64,000 nucleotides of DNA from SCUB01 sp041918675 (GTDB lineage Bacteria; Pseudomonadota; Alphaproteobacteria; Rhizobiales; Xanthobacteraceae): NCBI GenBank assembly GCA_041918675.1, contig JAYRVF010000014.1, positions 310,001-374,000 of the forward strand, read 5' to 3'. Shown here one piece after another: positions 26,880 through 36,622 of the stretch; the stretch's first letter is position 1; each line of letters opens with the position of its first letter. The notes beneath the pieces were generated by a model, which was not told the DNA's origin, did no database searches, and saw nothing but the letters and a program-made list of their open reading frames with translations. The position numbers were made by a program, and so were the translations under genes.

Positions 26880-28031
26880 TCAGGCGGCGGCATAGGCGTG
26901 TTCGCCGACGCGCGGCGCGTCGAGCTCGACGCTCGGACGATGGCGCATCAGCGCGAGCAACAGGCCCATGCCGTAGGCGATCGACAGCATCGAGGACCCG
27001 CCATAGGAAATGAACGGCAGCGTCATGCCCTTGGCCGGCATGAGGTGCAGGTTGACCGCCATGTTGATCGCCGCCTGCACGCCGAACAGGATCGCGAGAC
27101 CGGCCGTCGCCAGCCGCGTGAAGAGATCCTCGGCGCGGAACGCGTGCGCCAGCGCGCGCATGACGATGAAGGTGAATAGCGCGAGCAGCGCCAGGCACAG
27201 CACGACGCCGAATTCCTCCGCCGCCACCGCGAACACGAAATCGGTATGGCTGTCGGGCAACACGCGCTTGACCGTGCCCTCGCCCGGGCCGCGGCCGAGC
27301 CAGCCGCCGCGCACGAAGGATTCAATCGCCGTGTCGATCTGGAACGTGTCGCCGGACGCCGGATCGATGAAGCGCCGGATGCGGCCGGCGACGTGCGGCA
27401 GGAACACATAGGCCCCGGCCAGGCCCGCGGCGCCGACGCCGGCGAGCCCAAACACCCAGACGAGCCGCGTGCCGGCGAGATAGAACAGCGCGCCCCAGAC
27501 GATCAGCACCAGCATGGTCTGGCCGAAATCCGGCTCCAGCACCAGCAGCCCCACCAACGTCAGCAACATGCCGAGCGACAGCGAGGTCGCCGGCATTTCC
27601 GGCCGCCGCGCCGATTCCGACAACAGCCACGCCAGCAGGATGACGAAAGCGGGCTTGGCGAATTCCGACGCCTGGATGCTGACGCCGAACAGCGTCAGCC
27701 AGCGCCGCGCGCCCTTGACCTCGGCTCCCAAAAGAATCGTGGCGACGATCATGACGATGCTGACCGCGAACACGATCAACGCCGAACGTCGCGCCTGGCG
27801 CGGCGACTGCAGCGAGGTCGCCACCAGGACGACGATGGCGGGCAACAGGAACAGCGCATGACGGTTGAAGAAGTGGAACGCGTCGAGGCCGATGCGGTTG
27901 GCCACCGGGGGGCTCGCCGCCAGCGACAGGATGACGCCGCCGAGCATCAGCACGATCAGCGCGGCCAGCATGATGCGGTCGACGGTCCACCACCATTCGC
28001 TGAACGGGGTGCGATGCGCGCGTGAAATCAT
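26880..28031 (-). CDS. ftsW: Septal peptidoglycan glycosyltransferase FtsW (SEDS family)
   Basis: FtsW polymerises lipid II at the septum together with FtsI. The 383-residue protein has about ten membrane segments and the SEDS signatures: EFAKPAFVILLAWLL, EPDFGQTMLVLIVW (with the catalytic Asp of the family) and the C-terminal AKGMTLPFISYGGSSMLSIA. ATG 28031 overlaps the murD stop by 4 nt, so the two are translationally coupled. Confidence 0.97.
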   Translation of the reverse strand: MISRAHRTPFSEWWWTVDRIMLAALIVLMLGGVILSLAASPPVANRIGLDAFHFFNRHALFLLPAIVVLVATSLQSPRQARRSALIVFAVSIVMIVATILLGAEVKGARRWLTLFGVSIQASEFAKPAFVILLAWLLSESARRPEMPATSLSLGMLLTLVGLLVLEPDFGQTMLVLIVWGALFYLAGTRLVWVFGLAGVGAAGLAGAYVFLPHVAGRIRRFIDPASGDTFQIDTAIESFVRGGWLGRGPGEGTVKRVLPDSHTDFVFAVAAEEFGVVLCLALLALFTFIVMRALAHAFRAEDLFTRLATAGLAILFGVQAAINMAVNLHLMPAKGMTLPFISYGGSSMLSIAYGMGLLLALMRHRPSVELDAPRVGEHAYAAA

Positions 28032-29440
28032 GACGATGCCTCCTTCGCCGGCTCGATCGAGCCCAGGCCTTGCACCAGCTCGCGGAAACGAGCGCCGCGC
28101 TTCTCGAAATTGGGAAACTGGTCGAACGAGGCGCAGGCCGGCGACAGCAGCACCACCGGCTCGGCGAGGCCGGAGGCTTCCGCGTCGCGCGCGGCGCGGG
28201 CGACTGCGACGTCGAGCGTGGCGCTGATCTCATGATCGACCTTGCCGGCGAGCGTCGCGGCGAATTCCGGCGCAGCTTCGCCGATCAGGTAGGCCTTGAC
28301 GATGCGCGGAAAGAACTCGGCGAGGCCGGTGATGCCGCCGGTCTTCGGCTTGCCGCCGGCGATCCAGAAAATGTCGCGGAACGAGCCGAGCGCGCGCGCG
28401 GCCGCGTCGGCGTTGGTTCCCTTCGAATCGTTGATGAAGAGCACGCGCCCGCGCCGGCCGACCTGCTCCATGCGATGGGCAAGGCCTGGAAAGGAGCGCA
28501 GGCCACGCTGGATCGCCTCGGGCGAAAGGCCGAGCGCGATCGCGCTCGCCGCCGCGCACGCCGCGTTCTGCGCGTTGTGCAGTCCGCGCAGCGAACCGAT
28601 CCCGCCGATCCGCGCGATGACCGCGCGCGCCGCGGCCGCGGCCCGCACGATGGACTCGCCCTCGAGATAGAAGCCGTCGGCGAGCGGCCGACGCACCGAG
28701 ATCCGGGCGACATTGGTTCCGTTTCGCTCGATGCGGTCCGCCGCCGCCTGACACCAGGCGTCGTCGACGCCGATCACCGCCGTGCCGCCGGCCTGCACGC
28801 CGGCCACCAGCCGCTCCTTGATCGCGGCGTAGGAGGCGAGCGTGCCGTGACGATCGATGTGGTCCTCGCTGACGTTGAGGAGCACGCCGACGCTCGGATC
28901 GAGCGAGGGCGCGAGGTCGATCTGATAGGACGACACCTCGATGACGTGAACGCGCCCGATGCGCGGCGGCTCCAGCGACAGGATGGCGGTGCCGATATTG
29001 CCGCCGAGCTGAACATCGTATCCGGCCGAGCGCATCAAATGCGCGATCAGCGCCGTGGTGGTCGATTTGCCGTTGGTGCCGGTGATGGCGACGAACGGCG
29101 CCTGGGGCGCGAGCCGCCGCCGCTCCCGGCAGAACAGCTCGATGTCGCCGATCACCTCGACGCCGGCCTCGCGCGCGGCGAAGACGGTCCAATGCGGCAC
29201 CGGATGGGTGAGCGGCACGCCCGGGGAAAGCACCAGCGCGGCGAAGCTGGACCAGTCGGCCTTGCACAAATCGGCGGTAATGAAGCCGGCGCGCGCGGCC
29301 TCCGCCGTCTTGCCCGCGTCGTCGTCGCAGGCCGTCACCTCCGCACCGCCCGCTCGCAGCGCGTCGCACGAGGCGAGCCCGGAGCCGCCGAGGCCGAACA
29401 CCGCGACCTTGCGGCCGGAGAATGAGGTGATCGGGATCAC
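28028..29440 (-). CDS. murD: UDP-MurNAc-L-alanine--D-glutamate ligase
   Basis: MurD adds D-Glu as the second residue of the stem. The 470-residue product has the N-terminal Rossmann motif VAVFGLGGSGLASCDALRAG, the P-loop TGTNGKSTTTALIAHL, NVSEDHIDRHGTLASYAAIK and the C-terminal NDSKGTNADAAARAL. The start is GTG 29440, supported by GAGG 7 nt upstream. It begins 4 nt after mraY and overlaps ftsW by 4 nt. Confidence 0.97.
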   Translation of the reverse strand: MIPITSFSGRKVAVFGLGGSGLASCDALRAGGAEVTACDDDAGKTAEAARAGFITADLCKADWSSFAALVLSPGVPLTHPVPHWTVFAAREAGVEVIGDIELFCRERRRLAPQAPFVAITGTNGKSTTTALIAHLMRSAGYDVQLGGNIGTAILSLEPPRIGRVHVIEVSSYQIDLAPSLDPSVGVLLNVSEDHIDRHGTLASYAAIKERLVAGVQAGGTAVIGVDDAWCQAAADRIERNGTNVARISVRRPLADGFYLEGESIVRAAAAARAVIARIGGIGSLRGLHNAQNAACAAASAIALGLSPEAIQRGLRSFPGLAHRMEQVGRRGRVLFINDSKGTNADAAARALGSFRDIFWIAGGKPKTGGITGLAEFFPRIVKAYLIGEAAPEFAATLAGKVDHEISATLDVAVARAARDAEASGLAEPVVLLSPACASFDQFPNFEKRGARFRELVQGLGSIEPAKEASS

Positions 29441-29444
29441 GCGC

Positions 29445-30527
29445 TTACCTCAGCTTCAGGGTCGACAGTCCGGCCAGCGCCAGCACCACCGAGATGATCC
29501 AGAACCGGATCACGATCTGGGGTTCGGTCCAGCCGAGCTGTTCGAAGTGATGATGAATCGGCGCCATCTTGAAGATGCGCTTGCCGGTCAGCTTGAACGA
29601 GACGACCTGCACGATCACCGAGACCGCCTCGAGCACGAACAGCCCGCCGATCACCGCGAGCACGATCTCGTGCTTGGTGGCGACCGCGACCGCGCCGAGC
29701 AGGCCGCCGAGCGCGAGCGAGCCGGTGTCGCCCATGAAGATCGAGGCCGGCGGCGCGTTGAACCAGAGGAAACCGAGGCCGGCGCCGAGCAGCGCCCCGC
29801 ACAGCACCGCCAATTCGCCGGTGCCGGCGACGTAGTGGATCTGCAGATATTCGGCGAACACCGCGTTGCCGGCGAGATAGGAGATCAGGCCGAAGCTCGC
29901 CGCCGCAATCATCACCGGCACGATGGCGAGCCCGTCGAGCCCGTCGGTGAGATTGACCGCGTTGCCGGCGCCGACGATGATGAGCGCGCCGAACGCCGCG
30001 AAGAACCAGCCGAGATTGAGCACCAGATCCTTGATGAAGGGGAATGTCACCGACGAGGAGAACGGCGTGCGGCCGAGCCAGATGAACGCCGCGCAGGCCG
30101 AAAACGCGATCACGCCCTCGATGCCGAGGCGCATGCGACCGGAAAATCCGGCGTGCGTCTGCTTCGTCACCTTGAGATAGTCGTCGTAGAAGCCGACGAA
30201 GCCGAAGCCGAGCGTAACGAACAGCACGACCCAGACATAGGGGTTGCGCGGATTCGCCCACAACAGCGTCGACACCACCAGCCCCGACAGGATCATCAGC
30301 CCGCCCATGGTCGGCGTGCCGGCCTTGACGATATGCGTTTGCGGACCGTCGGGCCGGATCGGCTGACCCTTGCCCTGGCGGATGCGCAGATGATCGATGA
30401 TCCACGGTCCGAACAGGAACACGAACAGCGCCGCCGTGACGATCGCCCCGCCGGTGCGGAAGGTGATGTAGCGGAAGACATTGAAGGCCGAGAACTGCTC
30501 GGCGAAATCGATCAACCAATAGAGCAT
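29445..30527 (-). CDS. mraY: Phospho-MurNAc-pentapeptide transferase
   Basis: MraY transfers phospho-MurNAc-pentapeptide to undecaprenyl phosphate, making lipid I. The 360-residue integral membrane protein has ten membrane segments and the family signatures GFYDDYLKVTKQTHAGFSGR, NAVNLTDGLDGLA, FMGDTGSLALGGLLGA and the histidine motif IHHHFEQLGW. ATG 30527 has GAGG 8 nt upstream. It lies 10 nt after murF and 4 nt before murD. Confidence 0.98.
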   Translation of the reverse strand: MLYWLIDFAEQFSAFNVFRYITFRTGGAIVTAALFVFLFGPWIIDHLRIRQGKGQPIRPDGPQTHIVKAGTPTMGGLMILSGLVVSTLLWANPRNPYVWVVLFVTLGFGFVGFYDDYLKVTKQTHAGFSGRMRLGIEGVIAFSACAAFIWLGRTPFSSSVTFPFIKDLVLNLGWFFAAFGALIIVGAGNAVNLTDGLDGLAIVPVMIAAASFGLISYLAGNAVFAEYLQIHYVAGTGELAVLCGALLGAGLGFLWFNAPPASIFMGDTGSLALGGLLGAVAVATKHEIVLAVIGGLFVLEAVSVIVQVVSFKLTGKRIFKMAPIHHHFEQLGWTEPQIVIRFWIISVVLALAGLSTLKLR

Positions 30528-30537
30528 TGCGTCTTCC

Positions 30538-31977
30538 TCATGCGGTCACGTCGTCGCGGGCGCCGTCGCGGAGATAGCGCCGCTCGATGGCGGTGATGAT
30601 TATTTTCATGCGCGAACCGGCCGAGCCCTTGACCATGACGACGTCGCCGGGGTTGAGCGCGGCCACGACCTCGCCCTGGAGCGCGTCGGCGTCCTCGGCG
30701 TAGCCGCCCTTGCGCGCGGGCGGCAGCGCGTCCCACAAATGGCGCATCCGCGGCCCGCAGCAATAGACCCGATCGACGCGGCGCTCGACGATGGCTTCGG
30801 CGAGGGCGCGGTGCAGATCATCGCTCGCCGCGCCGAGTTCGAGCATGTCGCCGAGCACGGCGATGCGGCGTCCGCGCTTGCCGACCGGCGCCTGGGAAAG
30901 GACGTCCAGCGCCGCGCGCATCGAGGCGGGATTGGCGTTGTAGCTTTCGTCGATCAGGAGCGCGGAGCCCGACGCCAGTTCAAGGTGACGGCGCGCGCCG
31001 CGGCCGGCCGGCGGCTCCATCCGCGCCAGCGCCAGCCCGGCGAGCGCGAGATCCGCGCCGGCGAGCGTCGCGGCGGCGAGCACGGCGAGCGAGTTCATGA
31101 CGACGTGGCGTCCCGGCGCGCCGATCTTGTAGGTGATCTCCTCGCCGAGCACGCGGGCATGGACGGTCGAGCACTCGGCATGCGCGGCGACGTCGATCAG
31201 CCGCGCGTCCGCGTTCGCGCCCGAGCCGAATTCGACGACGCGCGCGACGCCCGCCGCGATCGCGTGGCGCTTGAGCCGCGCGAACTGCGCGTTGTCGCCG
31301 TTGAGGATCGCCGCGCCGCCGGGCTCGAGGCCGGCGAAGATCTCGGCCTTGGCGTCGGCGATCGCCTCCACCGAGGCGAAGAATTCCAGATGCACCGGCT
31401 CGACCGTGGTGACGATGGCCAGATGCGGCCGCGCCAGGCGCGTCAGCGGCAGGATTTCGCCGGCATGGTTCATGCCGATTTCGAGGACGGCGAAGCGGGC
31501 ATCCGCCGGGCAGCGCGCGAGCGACAGCGGCACACCCCAGTGATTGTTGAACGAGGCGACCGACGCGTGCGTCGTCCCTTGCGCCGAGAGAACGAGCCGC
31601 AGCGCCTCCTTGGTCGAGGTCTTGCCGACGGACCCGGTGACAGCGATCACCTTGGCTTGCGTCCTTGCCCGCGCCGCGTGGGCGAGATCGACGAGGCCGG
31701 CGAGCACGTCGGGCACGATCAGGAGCCGCGCGTCGGCGCCAAAGCGCGCGCGCCTGTCTTCGGCGACCACCGCGACCGCGGCCCCCGCCGTGAGCGCGGC
31801 CTCGACGAAATCGTGGCCGTCGTGAACGTCGCCCTTGATGGCGAAATAGGCCTCGCCCGGCGCGACCGTGCGGCTGTCGATGGAAATGCCGGTCACCGTC
31901 TCCGGCGGAGCACCGGCCACGGTGGCGCGCATCGCCGCGCGCATCGCCTCGATCGTCCACGGCGCGCGCGTGCTCAT
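30538..31977 (-). CDS. murF: UDP-MurNAc-tripeptide--D-alanyl-D-alanine ligase
   Basis: MurF adds the D-Ala-D-Ala dipeptide made by Ddl. The 479-residue product has an N-terminal domain (ISIDSRTVAPGEAYFAIKGD), the P-loop TGSVGKTSTKEALRLV, EIGMNHAGEI in the central domain and DESYNANPASMRAALDVL in the C-terminal domain. ATG 31977 overlaps the murE stop by 4 nt. Length and motifs are normal for the family. Confidence 0.97.
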   Translation of the reverse strand: MSTRAPWTIEAMRAAMRATVAGAPPETVTGISIDSRTVAPGEAYFAIKGDVHDGHDFVEAALTAGAAVAVVAEDRRARFGADARLLIVPDVLAGLVDLAHAARARTQAKVIAVTGSVGKTSTKEALRLVLSAQGTTHASVASFNNHWGVPLSLARCPADARFAVLEIGMNHAGEILPLTRLARPHLAIVTTVEPVHLEFFASVEAIADAKAEIFAGLEPGGAAILNGDNAQFARLKRHAIAAGVARVVEFGSGANADARLIDVAAHAECSTVHARVLGEEITYKIGAPGRHVVMNSLAVLAAATLAGADLALAGLALARMEPPAGRGARRHLELASGSALLIDESYNANPASMRAALDVLSQAPVGKRGRRIAVLGDMLELGAASDDLHRALAEAIVERRVDRVYCCGPRMRHLWDALPPARKGGYAEDADALQGEVVAALNPGDVVMVKGSAGSRMKIIITAIERRYLRDGARDDVTA

Positions 31978-33419
31978 GCGACCTTCTCCGCGAGCGCCGC
32001 GGCCACCGCCTCGTGGTCGCTGAAGGGAAGAACCTTGTCGCCGACGATCTGTCCGGTCTCGTGCCCCTTGCCGGCCACGAGCAGCGCGTCGCCGGTCCGC
32101 AGTTCCGCGACGGCGACACGGATCGCCTCGGCGCGGTCGGCGATCTCCCGCGCGCGCGGCGCGGCGGCGCGGATCGCGGCGCGGATCGCGGCCGGATTTT
32201 CGCTTCGCGGATTGTCGTCGGTGATGATGACGAGGTCGGCCTTCGCGCTCGCCACCTCGCCCATCAGCGCCCGCTTGCCCTGATCGCGGTCGCCGCCGGC
32301 GCCGAAGACGACGACGAGGCGGCGCGGCGCGTAGGGCCTGAGCGCGTCCAGCGCCTTGGCGAGCGCGTCCGGCTTGTGGGCGTAGTCGACGAAAATCGGC
32401 GCGCCATCGCGCGCGCCGACATATTCAAGGCGTCCCTTCGCGCCCTCGAGATGTTCGAGCGCGGCGAAGACGGCCTCGGGCGCCTCGCCGGTCGCGATCG
32501 CGAGCCCGGCCGACACGAGCGCGTTCTCGATCTGAAACGCGCCGGGCAGGGGCAACCGCACCGCGCGCGAACGCCCCTCATGGACGAGCGTCAAGCGTTG
32601 GGCGAAGCCGTCGGTCGCGACATCGGCGAGACGGATATCCTCGCCGGCGCGGCCGACGGTGACAACGCGCAGGCCCCGCGCGCGGCTCGCGGCGATGACC
32701 GTTTCCGATTCCGGATTGTCGGCGGCGACGACCGCGACGCCGTCCGCCGCCAGCAGTTCGGTGAACAGGCGCAGCTTGGCCCCGAGATAGGCCTGAACGC
32801 TCGGATGATAGTCCATGTGGTCGCGGCTGAGATTGGTGAAGGCGCCCGCGCGCGCGCGCACGCCGTCGAGGCGATGCTGGTCGAGACCGTGCGAGGAGGC
32901 CTCCATCACCAAATGCGTGACGCCCTCGCGCGCGACGGCGTCGAGCATTCGGTGCAGCGTTACCGGGTCGGGCGTCGTCAGCGAACCGTAGACGGCGCGC
33001 GACGGCGCGACGAGCCCGATGGTGCCGATGCTCGCGGCGCTCCGGCCGAGCCGGGTCCAGATCTGGCGCGTGAAGGCGGCGACCGAGGTCTTGCCGCTGG
33101 TGCCGGTGACGGCCGCGATGGTGGCGGGTTGCAGCGGAAACAGCCGCGCGGCTGCGAGCGCCAGCGCGCGGCGGGGATTGGCGACGCCGATCACGCCGGC
33201 GCGGCCCGCGGCCGCGCTCTCCTCGCAGACGACGGCGACCGCGCCGCCCGCGAGCGCCTGCTCGATGAAACGCGCGCCGTCGGTCCTGGCGCCGGACAGC
33301 GCGAAAAAGACATCGCCCGGCTTGGCCGCGCGGCTGTCCGCGGTCACGCCCGTGACGACCGCTTCGTCCGCCGGAGCGGCGACGGCGACAACGTCAATCA
33401 GGAGATCGCGCAGTTTCAT
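31974..33419 (-). CDS. murE: UDP-MurNAc-dipeptide--meso-diaminopimelate ligase
   Basis: MurE adds meso-diaminopimelate, as shown by the motif TDDNPRSENP that marks DAP-specific enzymes. The 481-residue product also has the N-terminal VTADSRAAKPGDVFFALSG, P-loop TGTSGKTSVAAFTRQ and NLSRDHMDYHPSVQAYLGAK. ATG 33419 lies 39 nt after ftsI. The window therefore implies ordinary DAP-type peptidoglycan. Confidence 0.97.
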   Translation of the reverse strand: MKLRDLLIDVVAVAAPADEAVVTGVTADSRAAKPGDVFFALSGARTDGARFIEQALAGGAVAVVCEESAAAGRAGVIGVANPRRALALAAARLFPLQPATIAAVTGTSGKTSVAAFTRQIWTRLGRSAASIGTIGLVAPSRAVYGSLTTPDPVTLHRMLDAVAREGVTHLVMEASSHGLDQHRLDGVRARAGAFTNLSRDHMDYHPSVQAYLGAKLRLFTELLAADGVAVVAADNPESETVIAASRARGLRVVTVGRAGEDIRLADVATDGFAQRLTLVHEGRSRAVRLPLPGAFQIENALVSAGLAIATGEAPEAVFAALEHLEGAKGRLEYVGARDGAPIFVDYAHKPDALAKALDALRPYAPRRLVVVFGAGGDRDQGKRALMGEVASAKADLVIITDDNPRSENPAAIRAAIRAAAPRAREIADRAEAIRVAVAELRTGDALLVAGKGHETGQIVGDKVLPFSDHEAVAAALAEKVA

Positions 33420-33458
33420 GGGGCATATCTTCCGGACGGCTGACGGCGGTCGCGCCGC

Positions 33459-35213
33459 CTACCGGGTTTCCCTCGATGTCGCAAGAATAAGGCGCTCGGA
33501 CGGCGGCAGGTCGAATCGGGGCTGAATTCCGAGCAGCGGCGCGATGCGGGCGATCACCTTGCCGCCGGTCGGCACGGCGTTCCACCCCGAGGTGATGAAG
33601 CCATGGGTTTCCGGCAAAGGCTGCGGCTCGTCGAGCATGATCAGGACCTGAAAACGCGGGTTGTCGGCCGGCATGATGGCGGTGAAGGAATTGAGCACCT
33701 GCTTCTTGGAATAGCGGCCGTTGACGACCTTCTCCGAGGTGCCGGTCTTGCCGCCGACATAATACCCCTGCACGTCGGCGAGCTTGGCGGTTCCCCGCTC
33801 CGCGTTAGCGCGCATGAGATAGCGCATCTTGTCGCTGGTATCCGGCTTGATGACCTGCTTGGCGAGCGCCCGCGCCTCCTCCTCGCTCCGCTTGAGGAAT
33901 GTCGGCGGGATCAGATAGCCGCCATTGACCAGCGCGTTGATCCCCATCACCGCCTGCAGCGGCGCCACCGACAGGCCGTGGCCGAAGGCGATGGTGATGG
34001 TGTTGAGCTCACCCCACCGCTTGGGCACGATCGGCTCGGCGCTTTCGGGCAATTCGGTGCGCAGGCGGTCGAGCTGGCCGAGCTTGCGCAGGAACGCCTT
34101 GTGGTTTTCCACGCCCATCGACATCGCCACGCGGGCCGCGCCGACGTTCGAGGAATGCACGAACACCTCGGTCAGCGTGATGTTGCGGCCCATCGGATGG
34201 GTGTCGCGGATGTTGAACTTGCCGTAGCGCAGCGACATGCGCGCGTCGTAGGTGGTGTTGAGATTGGCCTTGCCGGAATCGAGCGCCATCGCCAGCGTCA
34301 GCGCCTTGAAGGTCGAGCCCATCTCGAACACGCCCGTGGTCAGGCGGTTGATCCGGGTCGGATCGTTGGCCTCGCGCGGATTGTTGGGATCGTAGTCGGG
34401 CAGCGACACCATGGCCACGATCTCGCCGGTACGCACGTCGGAGACGAGGCCGGCGGCGGCCTTGGCCTTGTATTTCGCCTGCGCCTTGAGAAGCTCGTCG
34501 CGCAGCGCGTGCTCGACGCGCACGTCGACGGCGAGCTCGACCGGCTTCTGCTGGCGGTCGGAGGCGAAGCCGGCGCGATGCAGATCGGCGAGGCCCCTGC
34601 CGTCGAGCCATTTCTCGACGCCGGCGATGCCCTGATTGTCGATGTTGACGTGGCCGATCAGGTGCGAGACGACGCGCCCGTTGGGATAGGCGCGCTTGTT
34701 CTCGCGCAGGAAGCCGACGCCGGGAATTCCGAGGCGGTGGATCTCGGCCTGCTGCTGCGCCGTGATCTCGCGCTTGAGCCAGATGAAACCCTTGCGCGAG
34801 CGCAGCCGTTCGCGCACCTCGGCCGCTTCCAGATCCGGCAGCACGGCGCTGAGAAGCTCGATCGCCTCGTCCTTGTCGATGATGCGGCGCGGTTCGCCGA
34901 ACAGCGAGGAAGCCTTCACGTCGGTGGCGAGAATGTCGCCATTACGGTCGACGATGTCGGGCCGCGCTGTGGCGATCGCGTCCTGCGACGCGGTCTGGCG
35001 CGTCGCCTGGCGATCGCCGATCACCGCGAACATGATCAGCCTTCCGGCGATGACAGCGTAGACGAGGCCGAAAACGATCATGATGAAGCCGATGCGCCCG
35101 CGCGCGCGGGCGCCGCGGTCGGCGCCGCGTCCGAACAGCAGCGTGTGCGCGAGCCGCGTGCGCCAGCTATGCGGGCGCGGGGCGTCCGCGCCGCGTTCGC
35201 GCGCCGCGCTCAT
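33459..35213 (-). CDS. ftsI: Septal transpeptidase FtsI (penicillin-binding protein 3)
   Basis: FtsI cross-links septal peptidoglycan as the partner of FtsW. With the start at ATG 35213 (4-nt overlap with ftsL) the protein is 584 residues: a cytoplasmic tail, one membrane segment (about 41-62), a pedestal domain, and a transpeptidase domain with catalytic Ser300 in STFK, the SSN triad in VHSSNVGAARV and the KTGT box in VGGKTGTSEKV. The open frame upstream to 35432 overlaps ftsL and is not supported. Confidence 0.97.
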   Translation of the reverse strand: MSAARERGADAPRPHSWRTRLAHTLLFGRGADRGARARGRIGFIMIVFGLVYAVIAGRLIMFAVIGDRQATRQTASQDAIATARPDIVDRNGDILATDVKASSLFGEPRRIIDKDEAIELLSAVLPDLEAAEVRERLRSRKGFIWLKREITAQQQAEIHRLGIPGVGFLRENKRAYPNGRVVSHLIGHVNIDNQGIAGVEKWLDGRGLADLHRAGFASDRQQKPVELAVDVRVEHALRDELLKAQAKYKAKAAAGLVSDVRTGEIVAMVSLPDYDPNNPREANDPTRINRLTTGVFEMGSTFKALTLAMALDSGKANLNTTYDARMSLRYGKFNIRDTHPMGRNITLTEVFVHSSNVGAARVAMSMGVENHKAFLRKLGQLDRLRTELPESAEPIVPKRWGELNTITIAFGHGLSVAPLQAVMGINALVNGGYLIPPTFLKRSEEEARALAKQVIKPDTSDKMRYLMRANAERGTAKLADVQGYYVGGKTGTSEKVVNGRYSKKQVLNSFTAIMPADNPRFQVLIMLDEPQPLPETHGFITSGWNAVPTGGKVIARIAPLLGIQPRFDLPPSERLILATSRETR

Positions 35214-35590
35214 CGCGCGCCCTCCCGCGGCGGAACCGAGCCGGTGGCGAGATCGGGATCGACGGCGTCGATCATCGCGCCGATCGGATCGGGCTCGCTC
35301 GCCGGGGCGAAGTTCGGCGGCCGCTCGGGCAGCGTCTTGAGCGCGTCGAATTGCGTGGCGTCGACCGGCTTGAGCGTGAGGTGGCGCTCGACGAGTTCCT
35401 GCAGGCGCGGCGGGCTTTCCAGCCGCGCCCATTCCGCGCGCAGCGCGGCGATCGCGTCGCGCTGCTCGCGCACCTCGGCGCGCAGCCGCATCACGCGCTC
35501 GGTGCGCACCGTCGATTCCAGCTTGATGCCGTAGACATAGGCGGCCGCGAACAGCAGCGCGCCGATGACGAGAAGGTGGAGAAGGCGCAT
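35210..35590 (-). CDS. ftsL: Cell division protein FtsL
   Basis: This small bitopic protein (126 residues) starts MRLLHLLVIGALLFAAAYVYGIKLES, one membrane segment, followed by a heptad-like coiled coil (RVMRLRAEVREQRDAIAALRAEWARL in overlapping heptads) and an acidic proline-rich tail. Position between rsmH and ftsI, size and topology identify it as FtsL, which pairs with FtsB/DivIC and activates FtsWI. It overlaps ftsI by 4 nt and begins 3 nt after rsmH. Confidence 0.93.
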   Translation of the reverse strand: MRLLHLLVIGALLFAAAYVYGIKLESTVRTERVMRLRAEVREQRDAIAALRAEWARLESPPRLQELVERHLTLKPVDATQFDALKTLPERPPNFAPASEPDPIGAMIDAVDPDLATGSVPPREGAR

Positions 35591-35593
35591 CGC

Positions 35594-36622
35594 TCAGCCT
35601 CCCCTGGCCATTTCGGAGAGGTTCGGCATGTCCGCCATGGCCCGCCGATCGGCCGGCCGGGCGGGCGCCTCGGTGCGTTCGGCCGCCCGCAGTTTCGCCG
35701 ACCGCGCGCGCGGATTTCGCGCGATCTCCTCCTCGCTCGGGATCACCGGACGGCGGGTCAACACGGCGAAGCTCGGCGCCGGCGTCTTGCGCTCCGGGGC
35801 GTGGCGCGAACCGCCGCCGATACGGGAGCGATCATTGAGGAACGTCTTGACGATGCGGTCCTCGAGCGAATGGAACGAGATCGCGACGAGCCGGCCGCCG
35901 GGCCTGAGAATAGCCTCGGCCGCGGCGAGCGCCGCCTCGAGCTCGGCGAGCTCGTCATTGACGAAAATGCGCAGCGCCTGAAAGGTGCGCGTGGCGGGGT
36001 GAATTTCACCCGGCCGCGACCGCACCACCCGCGCGACAATGGCGGCGAGCGCGCCGGTCGTCGACACCTTGCCGGCGCGCCGGGCCGCGACGATGGCGCG
36101 GGCGACCAGACGCGCGTGGCGCTCCTCGCCGAGCACGGCGATGATGCGGGCGAGATCGGCCTCGCTCGCCGTCGCGACGATATCGGCGGCGGTCGGCCCT
36201 TCCCGCCCCATGCGCATATCGAGCGGACCGTCGAGACGGAACGCGAAGCCGCGCGCGGCGTCGTCGATCTGCATCGACGACACACCGACATCCATGAGGA
36301 CGCCGTCGACCGCCCTGTAGCCTTGCGCGGTCGCGATCGCGGCGAGATTGGCGAAGCGGTCCTCGACGAGCGTCAACCGTCCGTCCGAACGGTCGACGAG
36401 ATCGAAGCCCGCCGCGATCGCGGCTCGGTCGCGATCGATGCCGATGACCCGGCAATCGGCAGCGGCCAGAATGGCGCGCGTGTGCCCGCCGGCGCCGAAA
36501 GTCGCGTCGATATAGATGCCGCCGTCGCGCGGCGCGAGCCAATGCAGCGCCGCATCGTTAAGGACGGAGATGTGACGCGGCGCCGCTTCGGCGCCTTGAG
36601 AATTTTGGTCTCGGGAGGTCAT
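35594..36622 (-). CDS. rsmH: 16S rRNA m4C1402 methyltransferase
   Basis: RsmH methylates N4 of C1402 in 16S rRNA. The 342-residue product has HISVLNDAALHWLAP, the SAM site IDATFGAGGHTRAIL, DVGVSSMQIDDAARGFAFRLDGPLDMRM, and the C-terminal SFHSLEDRIVKTFL. ATG 36622 is preceded by AAGGAGG 7 nt upstream, the best ribosome binding site of the cluster; the frame beyond it to 36916 is unsupported. It is the first gene of the dcw run here, since no mraZ is seen upstream. Confidence 0.97.
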   Translation of the reverse strand: MTSRDQNSQGAEAAPRHISVLNDAALHWLAPRDGGIYIDATFGAGGHTRAILAAADCRVIGIDRDRAAIAAGFDLVDRSDGRLTLVEDRFANLAAIATAQGYRAVDGVLMDVGVSSMQIDDAARGFAFRLDGPLDMRMGREGPTAADIVATASEADLARIIAVLGEERHARLVARAIVAARRAGKVSTTGALAAIVARVVRSRPGEIHPATRTFQALRIFVNDELAELEAALAAAEAILRPGGRLVAISFHSLEDRIVKTFLNDRSRIGGGSRHAPERKTPAPSFAVLTRRPVIPSEEEIARNPRARSAKLRAAERTEAPARPADRRAMADMPNLSEMARGG